Assembly (NCBI RefSeq): GCF_030816855.1
Contig: NZ_JAUSYK010000001.1
Span: 2,046,001 to 2,110,000 of the forward strand
Length of the DNA: 64,000 bases
From: Arthrobacter sp. B3I4
Lineage (GTDB): Bacteria; Actinomycetota; Actinomycetes; Actinomycetales; Micrococcaceae
Direction of reading: 5' to 3'
The translations under genes were made by a program, and so were the position numbers. Positions 32,210 through 43,141 of this stretch are shown here, piece after piece. Numbering within the stretch: the first letter of the stretch is position 1; each line of letters starts with the position of its first letter. Under the pieces are notes generated by a model. That model worked only from the letters and a program-made list of their open reading frames with translations, ran no database searches and had not been told where the DNA came from.

Positions 32210-34108
32210 ATGAGCAAAGGATCGCCGATCAGCCCCTCGCTGATGGCCTCAAAGTCCGCTGGAGCCCACAGGGCTCCGGAACGCGTCGAACGGCCGGCCG
32301 ACGCCGGCGTCGAGCATGCTGCCGTCTCTCCTGTCCTTGGGCCGAACAACGTCGTACCCCCGACGCTGATGACCGGCTCGCAAGCAATTGTCCGCGCGCT
32401 CGAAGAACTCGGCGTCGAGGACATATTCGGTTTGCCCGGTGGCGCAATCCTGCCCACCTACGACCCCTTGATGGCCTCCAGAATGAACCACGTCCTGGTC
32501 CGTCACGAACAGGGAGCCGGCCACGCCGCGCAAGGCTACGCCATGGTCACCGGACGGGTCGGCGTCTGCATCGCCACCTCGGGCCCCGGTGCCACCAACC
32601 TCGTTACCGCCATCATGGACGCCCACATGGACTCCGTGCCGATGGTCGCCATCACCGGCCAGGTCTCCAGCGGAGTCATCGGCACCGATGCCTTCCAGGA
32701 AGCTGACATCGTCGGCATCACCATGCCGATCACCAAGCACTCCTTCCTGGTGACCGACCCCAACGACATCCCGCACGTCATGGCGGAAGCCTTTCATCTT
32801 GCCTCGACCGGCCGTCCCGGACCGGTCCTGGTGGACGTGGCCAAGGATGCGCAGCAGGCGGAGATGACGTTCTCCTGGCCGCCGAAGATTGACCTCCCCG
32901 GTTACCGGCCGGTGCTCCGCGGCCACAGCAAGCAGGTCCGTGAAGCCGCACGGCTGATCGGCGCCGCCAAGAAGCCGGTGCTCTACGTCGGCGGCGGCGT
33001 GGTCAAGGCCCACGCTTCGGCTGAACTGCGGGAACTGGCCGAACTCTCCGGCGCTCCCGTGGTCACCACCCTGATGGCCCGCGGCGTGTTCCCGGATTCG
33101 CACCCGCAGCATGTGGGTATGCCCGGCATGCACGGGGCGGTGTCCGCGGTGACCGCCCTGCAGCAGTCAGACCTGCTGATCACCCTCGGTGCGCGCTTCG
33201 ATGACCGGGTCACCGGCATCCTGAAGTCCTTTGCCCCGAACGCCAAGGTCATCCACGCCGACATCGACCCGGCGGAGATCTCCAAGAACCGCACGGCCGA
33301 CGTCCCCATCGTGGGCTCGGTCAAGGAGATCATCCCGGAACTCAGCGAGGCCCTGCGCCTGCAGTTCGAAGCCACCGGCACCCCGGATCTGGCCAACTGG
33401 TGGGCGTTCCTGAACAACCTCAAGGAGACCTACCCGCTGGGCTGGACTGAACCCGATGACGGCCTCACCGCACCGCAGCGTGTGATCCAGCGGATCGGTG
33501 CCCTCACCGGGCCCGAGGGCGTCTACGTCGCCGGCGTCGGCCAGCACCAGATGTGGGCCTCGCAGTTCATCAAGTACGAGCGCCCCCACGCCTGGCTGAA
33601 CTCCGGCGGTGCCGGCACGATGGGCTACGCCGTGCCGGCCGCGATGGGCGCCAAGGTGGGGGAGCCGGACCGGGTGGTCTGGGCGATCGACGGCGACGGC
33701 TGCTTCCAGATGACCAACCAGGAACTGGCCACCTGCGCGATCAACAACATCCCCATCAAGGTCGCGGTAATCAACAACTCCTCACTCGGCATGGTGCGCC
33801 AGTGGCAGACCCTCTTCTACGAGGGCCGCTACTCCAACACCGACCTCAACACCGGCCATGACACCGTCCGGATCCCGGACTTCGTCAAGCTCGCCGATGC
33901 CTACGGCTGCGCCGCCCTGCGCTGCGAACGCGACGAGGACATCGACGCCACCATCCAGAAGGCCCTGGAGATCAACGACCGCCCGGTGGTCATTGACTTC
34001 GTCGTGAGTCCCAACTCCATGGTGTGGCCGATGGTCCCCGCCGGAGTGAGCAACGACCAGATCCAGGTTGCCCGCAACATGACCCCGGACTGGGAAGAAG
34101 AGGACTGA
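32210..34108 (+). CDS. ilvB: Acetolactate synthase large (catalytic) subunit
   Basis: A 632-residue ThDP/FAD enzyme that condenses two pyruvates, or pyruvate with 2-ketobutyrate, in the first common step of branched-chain synthesis. Key elements are the catalytic glutamate in [19 protein letters not shown], the FAD-domain segment [20 protein letters not shown], and the ThDP/Mg motif [20 protein letters not shown] with KVAVINNSS. The ~45 residues before [20 protein letters not shown] are an extra N-terminal extension typical of actinobacteria. AAAGGAAGAG precedes the ATG, and a run of imperfect AAGATCCACC repeats lies at about 32160-32197. It is coupled to ilvN (two bases between). Confidence 0.97.
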   Translation: MSKGSPISPSLMASKSAGAHRAPERVERPADAGVEHAAVSPVLGPNNVVPPTLMTGSQAIVRALEELGVEDIFGLPGGAILPTYDPLMASRMNHVLVRHEQGAGHAAQGYAMVTGRVGVCIATSGPGATNLVTAIMDAHMDSVPMVAITGQVSSGVIGTDAFQEADIVGITMPITKHSFLVTDPNDIPHVMAEAFHLASTGRPGPVLVDVAKDAQQAEMTFSWPPKIDLPGYRPVLRGHSKQVREAARLIGAAKKPVLYVGGGVVKAHASAELRELAELSGAPVVTTLMARGVFPDSHPQHVGMPGMHGAVSAVTALQQSDLLITLGARFDDRVTGILKSFAPNAKVIHADIDPAEISKNRTADVPIVGSVKEIIPELSEALRLQFEATGTPDLANWWAFLNNLKETYPLGWTEPDDGLTAPQRVIQRIGALTGPEGVYVAGVGQHQMWASQFIKYERPHAWLNSGGAGTMGYAVPAAMGAKVGEPDRVVWAIDGDGCFQMTNQELATCAINNIPIKVAVINNSSLGMVRQWQTLFYEGRYSNTDLNTGHDTVRIPDFVKLADAYGCAALRCERDEDIDATIQKALEINDRPVVIDFVVSPNSMVWPMVPAGVSNDQIQVARNMTPDWEEED

Positions 34109-34110
34109 CC

Positions 34111-34623
34111 ATGACTCGCCATACACTCTCCGTTCTGGTCGAAGACAAGCCGGGCGTGCTGACCCGCGTGGCCAGCCTCTTCGCCCGGCGCGCCTTCAAC
34201 ATCAACTCCCTGGCCGTGGGCCCCACCGAGGTCCCGGGCGTTTCCCGGATGACCGTGGTGGTCGACGCCGACGGCGAACTGATCGAACAGGTCACCAAGC
34301 AGCTCAACAAGCTGATCAACGTGATCAAGATCGTCGAGCTCACCCCCGAATCCTCCGTACAGCGTGACCACATCCTGGTCAAAGTACGGGCCGATGCCGC
34401 AACCCGGCTGCAGGTAACCCAGGCAGCCGATTTGTTCCGCGCCTCCGTGGTCGACGTCTCCACAGAGTCGGTGGTCATCGAAGCGACCGGCCACCCGGAC
34501 AAGCTCACGGCACTGCTGTCGGTGCTGGAGCCCTTCGGCGTCCGCGAAATCGTGCAGTCCGGCACCCTGGCCGTCGGCCGCGGATCCCGCTCCATGAGCG
34601 ACCGGGCCCTGCGCTCGGCGTAA
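34111..34623 (+). CDS. ilvN: Acetolactate synthase small (regulatory) subunit
   Basis: A 170-residue regulatory subunit that binds valine and stimulates and feedback-inhibits IlvB. The N-terminal ACT domain is HTLSVLVEDKPGVLTRVASL then FARRAFNINSLAVGPTE (about residues 4-40), and the C-terminal ALS-associated domain includes LFRASVVDVSTESVVIEATG. ATG 34111 follows the ilvB TGA by two bases with AAGAAGAGG upstream inside ilvB. The in-frame extension back to 34024 overlaps ilvB and is not credible. Confidence 0.97.
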   Translation: MTRHTLSVLVEDKPGVLTRVASLFARRAFNINSLAVGPTEVPGVSRMTVVVDADGELIEQVTKQLNKLINVIKIVELTPESSVQRDHILVKVRADAATRLQVTQAADLFRASVVDVSTESVVIEATGHPDKLTALLSVLEPFGVREIVQSGTLAVGRGSRSMSDRALRSA

Positions 34624-35718
<1,095 letters not shown>

Positions 35719-35730
35719 GGCCATTGACCG

Positions 35731-35773
35731 GCAGGGAAGCCGGACACCATTACTTGGGGTCCGGCTTCCCTGC
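35731..35773 (+). terminator. Terminator of ilvBNC
   Basis: GCAGGGAAGCCGGAC (35731-35745) pairs perfectly over 15 bp with GTCCGGCTTCCCTGC (35759-35773), 13-base loop, 12 bases after the ilvC stop. No T-run. Confidence 0.8.
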
Positions 35774-35837
35774 GTTGAGCACCACCCGTTTCACCAAAAT
35801 CCCCGCCTGTTATACAAGAGAGCTAAAGAGGTCACCG

Positions 35838-37433
35838 GTGACAAGCACCAAACCTGTCGTACTCCTCGCTGAGGAACTTTCGCCCGCCACAGTCGAGGCC
35901 CTCGGCCCGGACTTTGAAATCCGCCAGATCGACGGCGCCGACCGTTCCCAGCTGCTCTCCGCGATCGCCGACGTCGACGCCATCCTGATCCGCTCCGCCA
36001 CCCAGGTCGATGCCGAAGCCATCGCCGCGGCGAAAAACCTCAAGGTGATCGCCCGCGCCGGCGTGGGTCTGGACAACGTGGACATCAAGGCCGCCACCCA
36101 GGCGGGGGTCATGGTGGTCAACGCCCCGACGTCGAACATTGTCTCCGCCGCCGAACTCACCGTCGGCCACATCCTCAGCCTCGCCCGCCACATCCCGCAG
36201 GCCTCCGCCGCGCTCAAGGACGGCGAGTGGAAACGCTCCAAGTACACCGGTACCGAACTGTTCGAAAAGAAGATCGGCATCATCGGCCTGGGCCGGATCG
36301 GCGCCCTCGTCGCGGCCCGCCTGAAGGGCTTCGACACCAAGATCCTCGCCTACGACCCCTACATCACCTCCGCCCGTGCCGCGCAGCTCGGCGTGCAGCT
36401 GGTGACGCTGGACGAACTGCTGGCGCAGGCGGACTTTATCACCATCCACATGCCCAAGACGCCCGAGACGGTCGGCATGCTCGGCGCCGAAGCCTTCAAG
36501 AAGATGAAGAGCAGCGCCTACGTCGTCAACGTCGCCCGCGGCGGTCTCGTGGACGAGGAAGCCCTCTACGCCGCGCTGGAGTCCGGCGAAATCGCCGGTG
36601 CCGGCGTCGACGTCTTCGTCAAGGAGCCCAGCACCGACCTGCCGTTCTTCAAGCTCGACAACGTGGTGGTCACCCCGCACCTGGGCGCCTCCACCGATGA
36701 GGCGCAGGAAAAGGCCGGCGTCTCGGTCGCCAAGTCCGTCCGCCAGGCCCTCGCCGGTGAACTGGTGCCCGACGCCGTCAACGTCGCCGGCGGCGTCATC
36801 GCCCCGGACGTGCGTCCCGGCATCCCGCTGATCGAGAAGCTGGGCCGGATCTTCACCGCCATGACACACGCGTCGCTGACGCAGTTCGACGTCGAGGTGG
36901 CCGGCGAGATCTCGACACTGGACGTCAAGGTCCTCGAACTGGCCGCCCTCAAGGGTGTCTTCGCCGACGTCGTGACCGAGCAGGTCTCCTACGTCAACGC
37001 CCCGGTGATCGCCGAGCAGCGCGGCATCAACGTCCGGCTCATCACCACCCCGGACACCGAGTCCTACCGCAACGTCCTGACCCTGCGCGGGGCCCTGAGC
37101 GACGGCACCCAGATCTCGGTTGCCGGTACTCTCACCGGACCCAAGCAGGTCGAGAAGCTCGTGGGCATCAACGGCTTCGAAGTGGAGATCCCGATCAGCG
37201 AACACCTTGTGGTGGTGGCCTACTCCGACCGGCCCGGCGTGATTGGCACGATCGGACACATCCTGGGCATGAACAACATCAACATCGCCGGAATGCAGGT
37301 GGCGCGGCAGGCCGAGGGGGGCCAGGTGCTCGCCCTGCTGACCATCGACAGCTCGGTGCCGCAGCAGGTGCTGGACGCGATCAAGGCCGGAATCGGCGCC
37401 GAAATGGTGCGCGAAGTCGATCTCGAGGACTGA
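35838..37433 (+). CDS. serA: D-3-phosphoglycerate dehydrogenase
   Basis: A 531-residue enzyme, the first step of serine synthesis (3-phosphoglycerate to 3-phosphohydroxypyruvate). The length and order are those of the long mycobacterial type: the NAD site IGIIGLGRIGALVAARLKGF (about residues 142-161), catalytic Arg in VNVARGGLVDEEALYAAL, catalytic His in VTPHLGASTDEAQEKAG, then an intervening domain (about 315-450) and a C-terminal ACT domain beginning LVVVAYSDRPGVIGTIGHIL for serine feedback. GTG 35838 has AAAGAGG upstream. The frame continues 5' into ilvC, but that part is not protein-like. Confidence 0.97.
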   Translation: MTSTKPVVLLAEELSPATVEALGPDFEIRQIDGADRSQLLSAIADVDAILIRSATQVDAEAIAAAKNLKVIARAGVGLDNVDIKAATQAGVMVVNAPTSNIVSAAELTVGHILSLARHIPQASAALKDGEWKRSKYTGTELFEKKIGIIGLGRIGALVAARLKGFDTKILAYDPYITSARAAQLGVQLVTLDELLAQADFITIHMPKTPETVGMLGAEAFKKMKSSAYVVNVARGGLVDEEALYAALESGEIAGAGVDVFVKEPSTDLPFFKLDNVVVTPHLGASTDEAQEKAGVSVAKSVRQALAGELVPDAVNVAGGVIAPDVRPGIPLIEKLGRIFTAMTHASLTQFDVEVAGEISTLDVKVLELAALKGVFADVVTEQVSYVNAPVIAEQRGINVRLITTPDTESYRNVLTLRGALSDGTQISVAGTLTGPKQVEKLVGINGFEVEIPISEHLVVVAYSDRPGVIGTIGHILGMNNINIAGMQVARQAEGGQVLALLTIDSSVPQQVLDAIKAGIGAEMVREVDLED

Positions 37434-37449
37434 GTCCGTCCGACGGGCG

Positions 37450-37474
37450 CCTGCGGCGGCGACACCGCCGCAGG
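37450..37474 (+). terminator. Hairpin after serA
   Basis: CCTGCGGCGG (37450-37459) pairs with CCGCCGCAGG (37465-37474), five-base loop, 16 bases after the serA stop. No T-run. Confidence 0.55.
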
Positions 37475-37501
37475 CCGCCACGAATCGGCGGCCGGTCTGC
37501 G

Positions 37502-37587
37502 TACAATAACTACGTCCGAATTTCGGATCTGGCCGGCCAACCGGCCTTTACTTTTGCATGCCCGGCAAGGGACACCTTTACTTTTGC
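37502..37587 (+). promoter_or_regulatory. Upstream region of the FtsX-type ABC operon: -10 box, palindrome and 13-bp direct repeat
   Basis: TACAAT (37502-37507) resembles a -10 box. TCCGAATTTCGGA (37515-37527) is a perfect 13-base palindrome just after it. CCTTTACTTTTGC occurs twice, at 37545-37557 and 37575-37587, exactly 30 bases apart. This would put an untranslated leader of about 130 bases before the ATG at 37648. The function of the repeats is unknown. Confidence 0.4.
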
Positions 37588-37647
37588 GCTGAACGACCCG
37601 CGCGGAACGGACAGCGGCGTGCACGCAATCCAGTTTTCAGGAGTCCA

Positions 37648-40437
37648 ATGAACGCCGTCCAGAGGTTCATCAGAAGCAGAGTGCTTTTGCTGACCGCGTC
37701 CATTTTGATCGTGGCTATGTGCCTGTCAGTCCTGGTTCAGGGGCGGTCGCAGGCGGCGCTGAACCGCACCGTCGACCAGAACTCCCGCGGGCTCTACGAC
37801 GTCCTGGTCCAGGCCAAGGCCGACGACAACGGCGGGCTGATGCAGCCCGAGATCGCCTCCGGCCAGGGCGGCATCAGCTTTGAGCAGCTGGACTCCATCC
37901 GGAAGCTCTCCGGCACTTCGGTGGCGGCCCCGATCAGCCTGGTCTCCCGGGTTTCGCAGAACCTCGAGTCCCCGCGCCTGGACGCTACCGACTACCTCGG
38001 CTACAACGCCGGCCTCGCCGGAACCGCCGGGGACCCCACCGCGGCGGACCCGGCCAAGTGGCCCGCCGCCGAATCCGTGCTCAGTGACACCGCCAAAAAG
38101 TACCGGCTCACCGCCAGCGCCGTCAGCTCGGACGGCAAGACCGAGCAGACCCTCTTCAAAACCACCGCCGAGGGCTCCCTGGGCAAGGCCAAGCTCATCG
38201 AAGAGCAGGTCGCCGGCGGCAAGAACGTCCGGATCGCCGGTCCGGCAGGGGAGACCGGCATCAAGTTCCCGGCACCCGCCGGAGGATCCGAGCACAACCT
38301 CTTCAACCTCTCCGTCTCGCTGCCCCTGGCCCCGCAGGTCACCGAATCCGTCGTCGCCGTCGACCCGGTCTCCGAACGCGCGCTCCTGGGCGGCGCGGGC
38401 GACTTCCTGGCGCCGCTGGAGAAGGCGCCTCCCGCGGACGCCCGCAACGCCGGGGCGATCGGCCGCCACTTCGAGAGCCTCTTCACCAGCGGCATCACCA
38501 TGGACCAGCTCAAGGAAGGCCCGGACTTCCTGGGCGTCAAGCTCAAGTACTGGGCGCCGCTGATGACCCAGTACCAGCAGGCCAAGCGAGCCGGCCAGCT
38601 GACAGCGGATTCACAGGCGATTCCGCTGATTGTGCGTTCCGGCACCTCGCTGGACCTGAAGTACTCAGTCAAGATCGAGGAGATCGACGCCGCCGGCAAC
38701 GTCACCAAGGACGTCGGCACCGTCTCGCGGTCCCTTGACAAGGACTACCTGCCGTTCGTGTCCAAGTCGCCGTTCTCCCTCGCCTGGCCCGGCTCCAAGG
38801 ACCTCTCCCAGCTGATGGGGGACACCGGCAGCTTCAGCCAGGGCCTCTACAACCCCGCGACCTGGAGTACCGACTTCGCCGCCGCGCCGAAATACACGGA
38901 CGGCAAAACCGCCAGCAACGGCGCCGTCGACAAGTCCGCCGTTCCGGGCGACTGGATCACGGTTAACCGGCTCCCGGAGAAGGGCGCCAACGGCGCGCCG
39001 GTGGACCAGACGCAGCGCACACCGGTGGACGAGCGCTCCTACCGCGAGAATCTCGAAACCGGGAAGAAACAGGCCACTCCGCTGGCCATGGTCTACGGAA
39101 CGTTCGACCCCGCAAAGGTCCAGGAAGCGGCAGGGGACATCAACCGTCTCCCGCTGGGCGGCTACGACCCGACGCCGATGACCCTGACCAAAGACGCAGC
39201 CGGCAAGGATGTTGAGCCGACCGCGCTGAAGCCCTCGCTCAGCGCCACCGGCCTGGTCAGCCAGTCGGCCGGCGCCATCACCGATTACTACGGCCTGGCC
39301 GCGGCCCGGGGCTATGACAAAAACGTCTCCGTGATCGACGCCGTGCGCGTCCGCGCGAAGACCGACGGAAGCTGGAAGCAGGCCCAGCCGGAGGTCGAAA
39401 AGCTCGCCAACGAAATCCGCGACATGGGCCTGCAGGCCACCGTGGTGGCCGGCTCCGCCCGCGAGGATGCCAGCATCTTCGTCCCCGGCTACTCCAAGGA
39501 CGACGCCGGCAAGGAATCTCCGCTGGGCACCGTGCAGCAGTCGTGGGTCCGCCAGAACGCGGCCGACGCCGTCTCCGGATCGCTGACCGGCACGAACGTC
39601 ACGCTGCTGTTCCTGACCCTGTGCGGGGCGGCCCTGCTCACCGGCGCCTCGACCGTCAGCTACGTCCGCAAGCGCCGCCGTGAGGCGGGAACCCTGCGCG
39701 CCATGGGCTGGACCCAGCGGAAGATCCGCTCCTGGGTGCTGGCCGAGTTCGGCGTGGGCGCAGCCCTGCTCGCCGTCGCCGGGATCGCGTTGAGCCTGCT
39801 CAGCTGGAACCCGGTCACCGGGATCGTCTCCGCCTCCGTCCTGGTCCTGTACTGCGCGGCCGCCTACTTCGCCGCGCAGCAACTGCGCCACCGCGAGGTC
39901 ATCGACCAGGAGCCGCAGCACGACGAGCGGCTCATCCCGGTCGACTCGCCCCTGACGTTCGCCAGCCGGCAGCTGAGCACGAACAAGTTCAACACCGGTT
40001 CCCTCGCCATCGCCGTCGGCGTCTTCGGTGCCGCGGTGGGCGGGCTCGCCGCGCTGCTGATCGATATTCCGCGGGCCGCGGGCGCCAGCGCATTGAGCGG
40101 GGCGGCCGCCGCCAGCATCGCGCTGCCGAGCATTGTCCTGGGCGTGTCCGGCGTCGCCGTGGGGCTGGTGCTGACGATGGTGACCGGCCGCTTCGAGCTC
40201 GGCGCCAAACGGCAGTACCTGGGCGTCCTGCAGGCGATGGGCTGGAACCCGGACATGCTGGGCCAGGTCCGCTTCTTCGAAAACGCCATGGTGGGGACCA
40301 TCGCGCTGCCGCTGGGTGTCCTCGGCGCCCTCGGCGTCGGCCTGGTCCTCGCCCCCTACGCCGCACTCTGGGCCGGAATCGCCGGCTTCGTCGCGGTACT
40401 TTGCTGGATTCCGATTGCAACGAAAGTGGTCCAATGA
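37648..40437 (+). CDS. FtsX-like ABC transporter permease (MacB/LolC type)
   Basis: A 929-residue permease. An N-terminal membrane helix (VLLLTASILIVAMCLSVLVQ) is followed by a very large extracytoplasmic region of about 610 residues. A cluster of three helices starts near TLLFLTLCGAALLTGASTV and contains the FtsX coupling motif KRRREAGTLRAMGWTQRKI. The C-terminal part repeats this membrane unit (FGAAVGGLAALLIDI and VVGL-type helices, with RQYLGVLQAMGWNPDML). ATG 37648 has CAGGAG upstream. It overlaps its ATPase gene by four bases (ATGA). Such pairs export lipids, peptides or drugs, or transmit force to the cell wall. The substrate is unknown. Confidence 0.88.
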   Translation: MNAVQRFIRSRVLLLTASILIVAMCLSVLVQGRSQAALNRTVDQNSRGLYDVLVQAKADDNGGLMQPEIASGQGGISFEQLDSIRKLSGTSVAAPISLVSRVSQNLESPRLDATDYLGYNAGLAGTAGDPTAADPAKWPAAESVLSDTAKKYRLTASAVSSDGKTEQTLFKTTAEGSLGKAKLIEEQVAGGKNVRIAGPAGETGIKFPAPAGGSEHNLFNLSVSLPLAPQVTESVVAVDPVSERALLGGAGDFLAPLEKAPPADARNAGAIGRHFESLFTSGITMDQLKEGPDFLGVKLKYWAPLMTQYQQAKRAGQLTADSQAIPLIVRSGTSLDLKYSVKIEEIDAAGNVTKDVGTVSRSLDKDYLPFVSKSPFSLAWPGSKDLSQLMGDTGSFSQGLYNPATWSTDFAAAPKYTDGKTASNGAVDKSAVPGDWITVNRLPEKGANGAPVDQTQRTPVDERSYRENLETGKKQATPLAMVYGTFDPAKVQEAAGDINRLPLGGYDPTPMTLTKDAAGKDVEPTALKPSLSATGLVSQSAGAITDYYGLAAARGYDKNVSVIDAVRVRAKTDGSWKQAQPEVEKLANEIRDMGLQATVVAGSAREDASIFVPGYSKDDAGKESPLGTVQQSWVRQNAADAVSGSLTGTNVTLLFLTLCGAALLTGASTVSYVRKRRREAGTLRAMGWTQRKIRSWVLAEFGVGAALLAVAGIALSLLSWNPVTGIVSASVLVLYCAAAYFAAQQLRHREVIDQEPQHDERLIPVDSPLTFASRQLSTNKFNTGSLAIAVGVFGAAVGGLAALLIDIPRAAGASALSGAAAASIALPSIVLGVSGVAVGLVLTMVTGRFELGAKRQYLGVLQAMGWNPDMLGQVRFFENAMVGTIALPLGVLGALGVGLVLAPYAALWAGIAGFVAVLCWIPIATKVVQ

Positions 40438-41198
40438 CTAACGAGCTGAACCTTGACCGGGAGGCACACGACCAGATGACCGCCAGCACCCGTCGCGGCG
40501 CGCAGACCCGCGCCAACACGATCGTGAAGGCTGCGGACCACGCCACGCCGCTGGAACTGAGCAACATCACGATCCATTACGGCGGCGGCAAGGGAGGCGC
40601 CGAGGCGGTCAACGTCGTCGATGACTTCAATATGACGCTGCACGCCGGCGAGATGCACTGCGTCGCCGGCCGCTCGGGCTCCGGCAAGACCAGCATCCTC
40701 ACGGTCGGCGCCGGCTTGACCCTGCCGACCTCGGGCCGGGTCTTCTGGGAAGGCGACTCGCTCGAAACCATGGGCGACGACGAGATCGCCGACCGCCGTC
40801 GTGCGCTGATCGGCTACGTGGACCAGGGCGGCGCCCTGATTGACGGCATGAGCGCGCTGGAGAACGTGCTGCTCCCGGCTGTGCCCGACGGCGAGGTCGA
40901 ACAGCGCCGCGACATGGCCAAGGACCTGCTGGACCTCGTCGGCCTGGGCCGGCGCATGCGCCACCGCCCGGCCCAGCTCTCCGGCGGCGAACGCCAGCGC
41001 GTCGCCATCGCCCGGGCCCTCATCCTCGGCACCCGCGTGCTGGTGGTCGACGAGCCCACCGCGAGCCTGGACCGTGCCTCGGCCAACCGCATCATCAGCA
41101 TCCTCAAGGACACGACGTCGGACGGCATCGCCGTCCTGGTCGCTTCACACGACCACGAACTTGTCCGCCAGAGCGATACCCTCACCGAACTGATCTAG
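40434..41198 (+). CDS. ABC transporter ATP-binding protein, partner of the FtsX-like permease
   Basis: A 254-residue ATPase of the LolD/MacB class. Walker A is AGRSGSGKTSILTV (about residues 78-91), the signature is QLSGGERQRVAIARAL, Walker B is VLVVDEPTASLDRAS, and the switch histidine is VASHDHELV. The first ~45 residues are an unusual polar extension before LELSNITIHYGG. ATG 40434 overlaps the permease stop as ATGA, so the two are coupled and of equal dosage. Confidence 0.93.
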   Translation: MTNELNLDREAHDQMTASTRRGAQTRANTIVKAADHATPLELSNITIHYGGGKGGAEAVNVVDDFNMTLHAGEMHCVAGRSGSGKTSILTVGAGLTLPTSGRVFWEGDSLETMGDDEIADRRRALIGYVDQGGALIDGMSALENVLLPAVPDGEVEQRRDMAKDLLDLVGLGRRMRHRPAQLSGGERQRVAIARALILGTRVLVVDEPTASLDRASANRIISILKDTTSDGIAVLVASHDHELVRQSDTLTELI

Positions 41199-41207
41199 GT
41201 TTAACCC

Positions 41208-42767
41208 GTGACCCCTTCCGAAAAAACCCCGTTCTACATCACCACGGCCATCAGCTACCCCAACGGCGTGCCGCACATCGGCCACGCCTACGAGGTGATC
41301 GCCACCGACGCGATGGCCCGCTTCAAACGGCTCGACGGCTACGACGTGTTCTTCATGACCGGCACCGACGAGCACGGCCTGAAGATGCAGCAGACGGCGG
41401 AAAAGGAAGGCATCCCGGTCAAGGAACTCGCCGACCGCAACTCGGCGGCGTTCCGGCAGATGAGCGACGATCTTGGCATCTCGCTGAGCCGCTTCATCCG
41501 CACCACCGACCCGGACCACTACGAGGCCGCCAAAGCGCTCTGGCAGCGGATGGAAGCCAACGGCGACATCTACCTGTCCAAGTACGCCGGCTGGTACTCC
41601 GTCCGCGACGAGCGTTACTTCGTCGAGGACGAAACCGAGGTCCGCGACGACGGGCTCCGCTACGCCGCCGAAACCGGCACCGAGGTGACCTGGACCGAGG
41701 AGGAAAGCTACTTCTTCAAGCTCTCTGCCTACCAGGACAAGCTGCTGGCCCTGTACGCGGACCAGCCCGAGTTCGGCGCCCCGCACGGCCGCTTCAACGA
41801 AGTCATCAGCTTCGTCAAGGGCGGCCTCGAAGACCTCTCGATCAGCCGCACCTCCTTCAACTGGGGTGTTCCGGTGCCGGGTAACCCGGACCACGTCATG
41901 TACGTCTGGGTCGACGCGCTCACCAACTACCTCACCGGCGTCGGCTTCCCCGACACCGAGTCCGAGAGCTTCCGGAAGTACTGGCCGGCGGACGTCCACG
42001 TGATCGGCAAGGACATCTCCCGGTTCCACGCGGTCTACTGGCCGGCGTTCCTGATGTCCGCCGGGCTGGAACTGCCCCGGCGCGTCATGATCCACGGCCA
42101 CCTGCACAACCAGGGCATCAAGATGTCCAAGTCCCTCGGCAACGTCGTGGCACCGGCCGACTGGGTGGCGCAGTACGGCCTGGACCAGGTCCGCTTCTTC
42201 CTGCTCCGCGAGGTGCCGTTCGGCGCCGACGGCAATTACAGCCATGACGCCATCGTCGGCCGGATGAACTCGGACCTGGCGAACAACTTCGGCAACCTCG
42301 CCCAGCGCTCCCTGTCGATGGTGGTCAAGAACTGCGAGGGCAGGGTTCCGGTCCCGGCAGGCTTCAGCGCCGAGGACGCCGCGCTGCTGGGCCAGGCCCG
42401 CGGACTGCTGGGCATCGCCCGGACCGCCTTCGAGAAGCAGGAGTTCAGCCGCGCGCTCGAGGCCATCTGGAACGTCCTCGGCGACACCAACGCCTACTTC
42501 GCCGAGCAGGCCCCGTGGGTGCTGCGGAAGACCGACATCGAACGCATGAACACTGTCCTTTACGTCACCCTCGAAGTGCTGCGCACCGTGGCGATCCTGG
42601 CCCAGCCGGTGATGCCGGCGGCGTCCGGCGCCATCCTCGACAGCCTGGGCCAGGCCGAAGGGGAGGCCCGGTCCTTCGCGGCCCTGGCGACGCCGATCGA
42701 GTCCGGCACCGCCCTGCCGGCCCCGGCTCCGGTGTTCCCGAAGTACGAGGAGCCCGCAGAGGCCTAA
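41208..42767 (+). CDS. metG: Methionyl-tRNA synthetase
   Basis: A 519-residue class I aminoacyl-tRNA synthetase. The HIGH motif is [20 protein letters not shown] (about residues 17-36) and the KMSKS motif is [16 protein letters not shown] (about 302-317). The connective segment [20 protein letters not shown] lacks the CxxC zinc knuckles of the E. coli enzyme, as in the zinc-free short type. There is no C-terminal tRNA-binding (EMAP-like) domain, consistent with its length. It begins nine bases after the ABC ATPase gene, so it may be partly co-transcribed with it. Confidence 0.96.
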   Translation: MTPSEKTPFYITTAISYPNGVPHIGHAYEVIATDAMARFKRLDGYDVFFMTGTDEHGLKMQQTAEKEGIPVKELADRNSAAFRQMSDDLGISLSRFIRTTDPDHYEAAKALWQRMEANGDIYLSKYAGWYSVRDERYFVEDETEVRDDGLRYAAETGTEVTWTEEESYFFKLSAYQDKLLALYADQPEFGAPHGRFNEVISFVKGGLEDLSISRTSFNWGVPVPGNPDHVMYVWVDALTNYLTGVGFPDTESESFRKYWPADVHVIGKDISRFHAVYWPAFLMSAGLELPRRVMIHGHLHNQGIKMSKSLGNVVAPADWVAQYGLDQVRFFLLREVPFGADGNYSHDAIVGRMNSDLANNFGNLAQRSLSMVVKNCEGRVPVPAGFSAEDAALLGQARGLLGIARTAFEKQEFSRALEAIWNVLGDTNAYFAEQAPWVLRKTDIERMNTVLYVTLEVLRTVAILAQPVMPAASGAILDSLGQAEGEARSFAALATPIESGTALPAPAPVFPKYEEPAEA

Positions 42768-42782
42768 CCGTGCGCACCCCCG

Positions 42783-43075
42783 ACGCTCCCGCAGGTCCGG
42801 CGGCGGTTGGGATGACGCTCCCGCAGGTCCGGCGGCGGTTCGGGTGACGTTCCCTCAGGTTCGGCGGCGGTTGGGGTGACGCTCCCTCAGGTCCGGCGGC
42901 GTTTCGGCAAGCGCTCCCGCAGGTCCGGCGGCGGTTCGGCAAACGCTCCCGCAGGTCCGGCGGCGGTTCGGCAAACGCTCCCGCAGCTCCGATATGGAGG
43001 TGCGGGAGCGTTTCACTTTTGGCGGCCGGAGCTGAGGGAGCGTCCGGTTTTTGGCGGCCGGAGGTGAGGGAGCGT
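42783..43075. repeat. Array of 32-bp repeats in two opposed orientations
   Basis: Six direct units of exactly 32 bp start at 42783, 42815, 42847, 42879, 42911 and 42943, each beginning (A/G)CG(C/T)TCCC(G/T)CAGGT(C/T)CGGC. Then ACGCTCCCGCAGCTCC (42975-42990) and GGAGGTGCGGGAGCGT (42996-43011) form a 16-bp hairpin with one mismatch. Two further 32-bp units (43012-43043 and 43044-43075) run in the opposite orientation, each ending TGAGGGAGCGT. The array fills nearly all of the 374-base gap between metG and leuB; no gene is visible there. There are no spacers, so it is not a CRISPR array. Confidence 0.9.
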
Positions 43076-43141
43076 CGCAGGGGGTGTTCGGATGTTGAGA
43101 CGAGTTGACCAGCATGCGGATACCCGAACTACCCTGAAAGC

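Noticed and set aside
42783..43075. CRISPR array
   Set aside because: The units are contiguous 32-bp repeats with no unique spacers, part of the array is inverted, and no cas genes are nearby.
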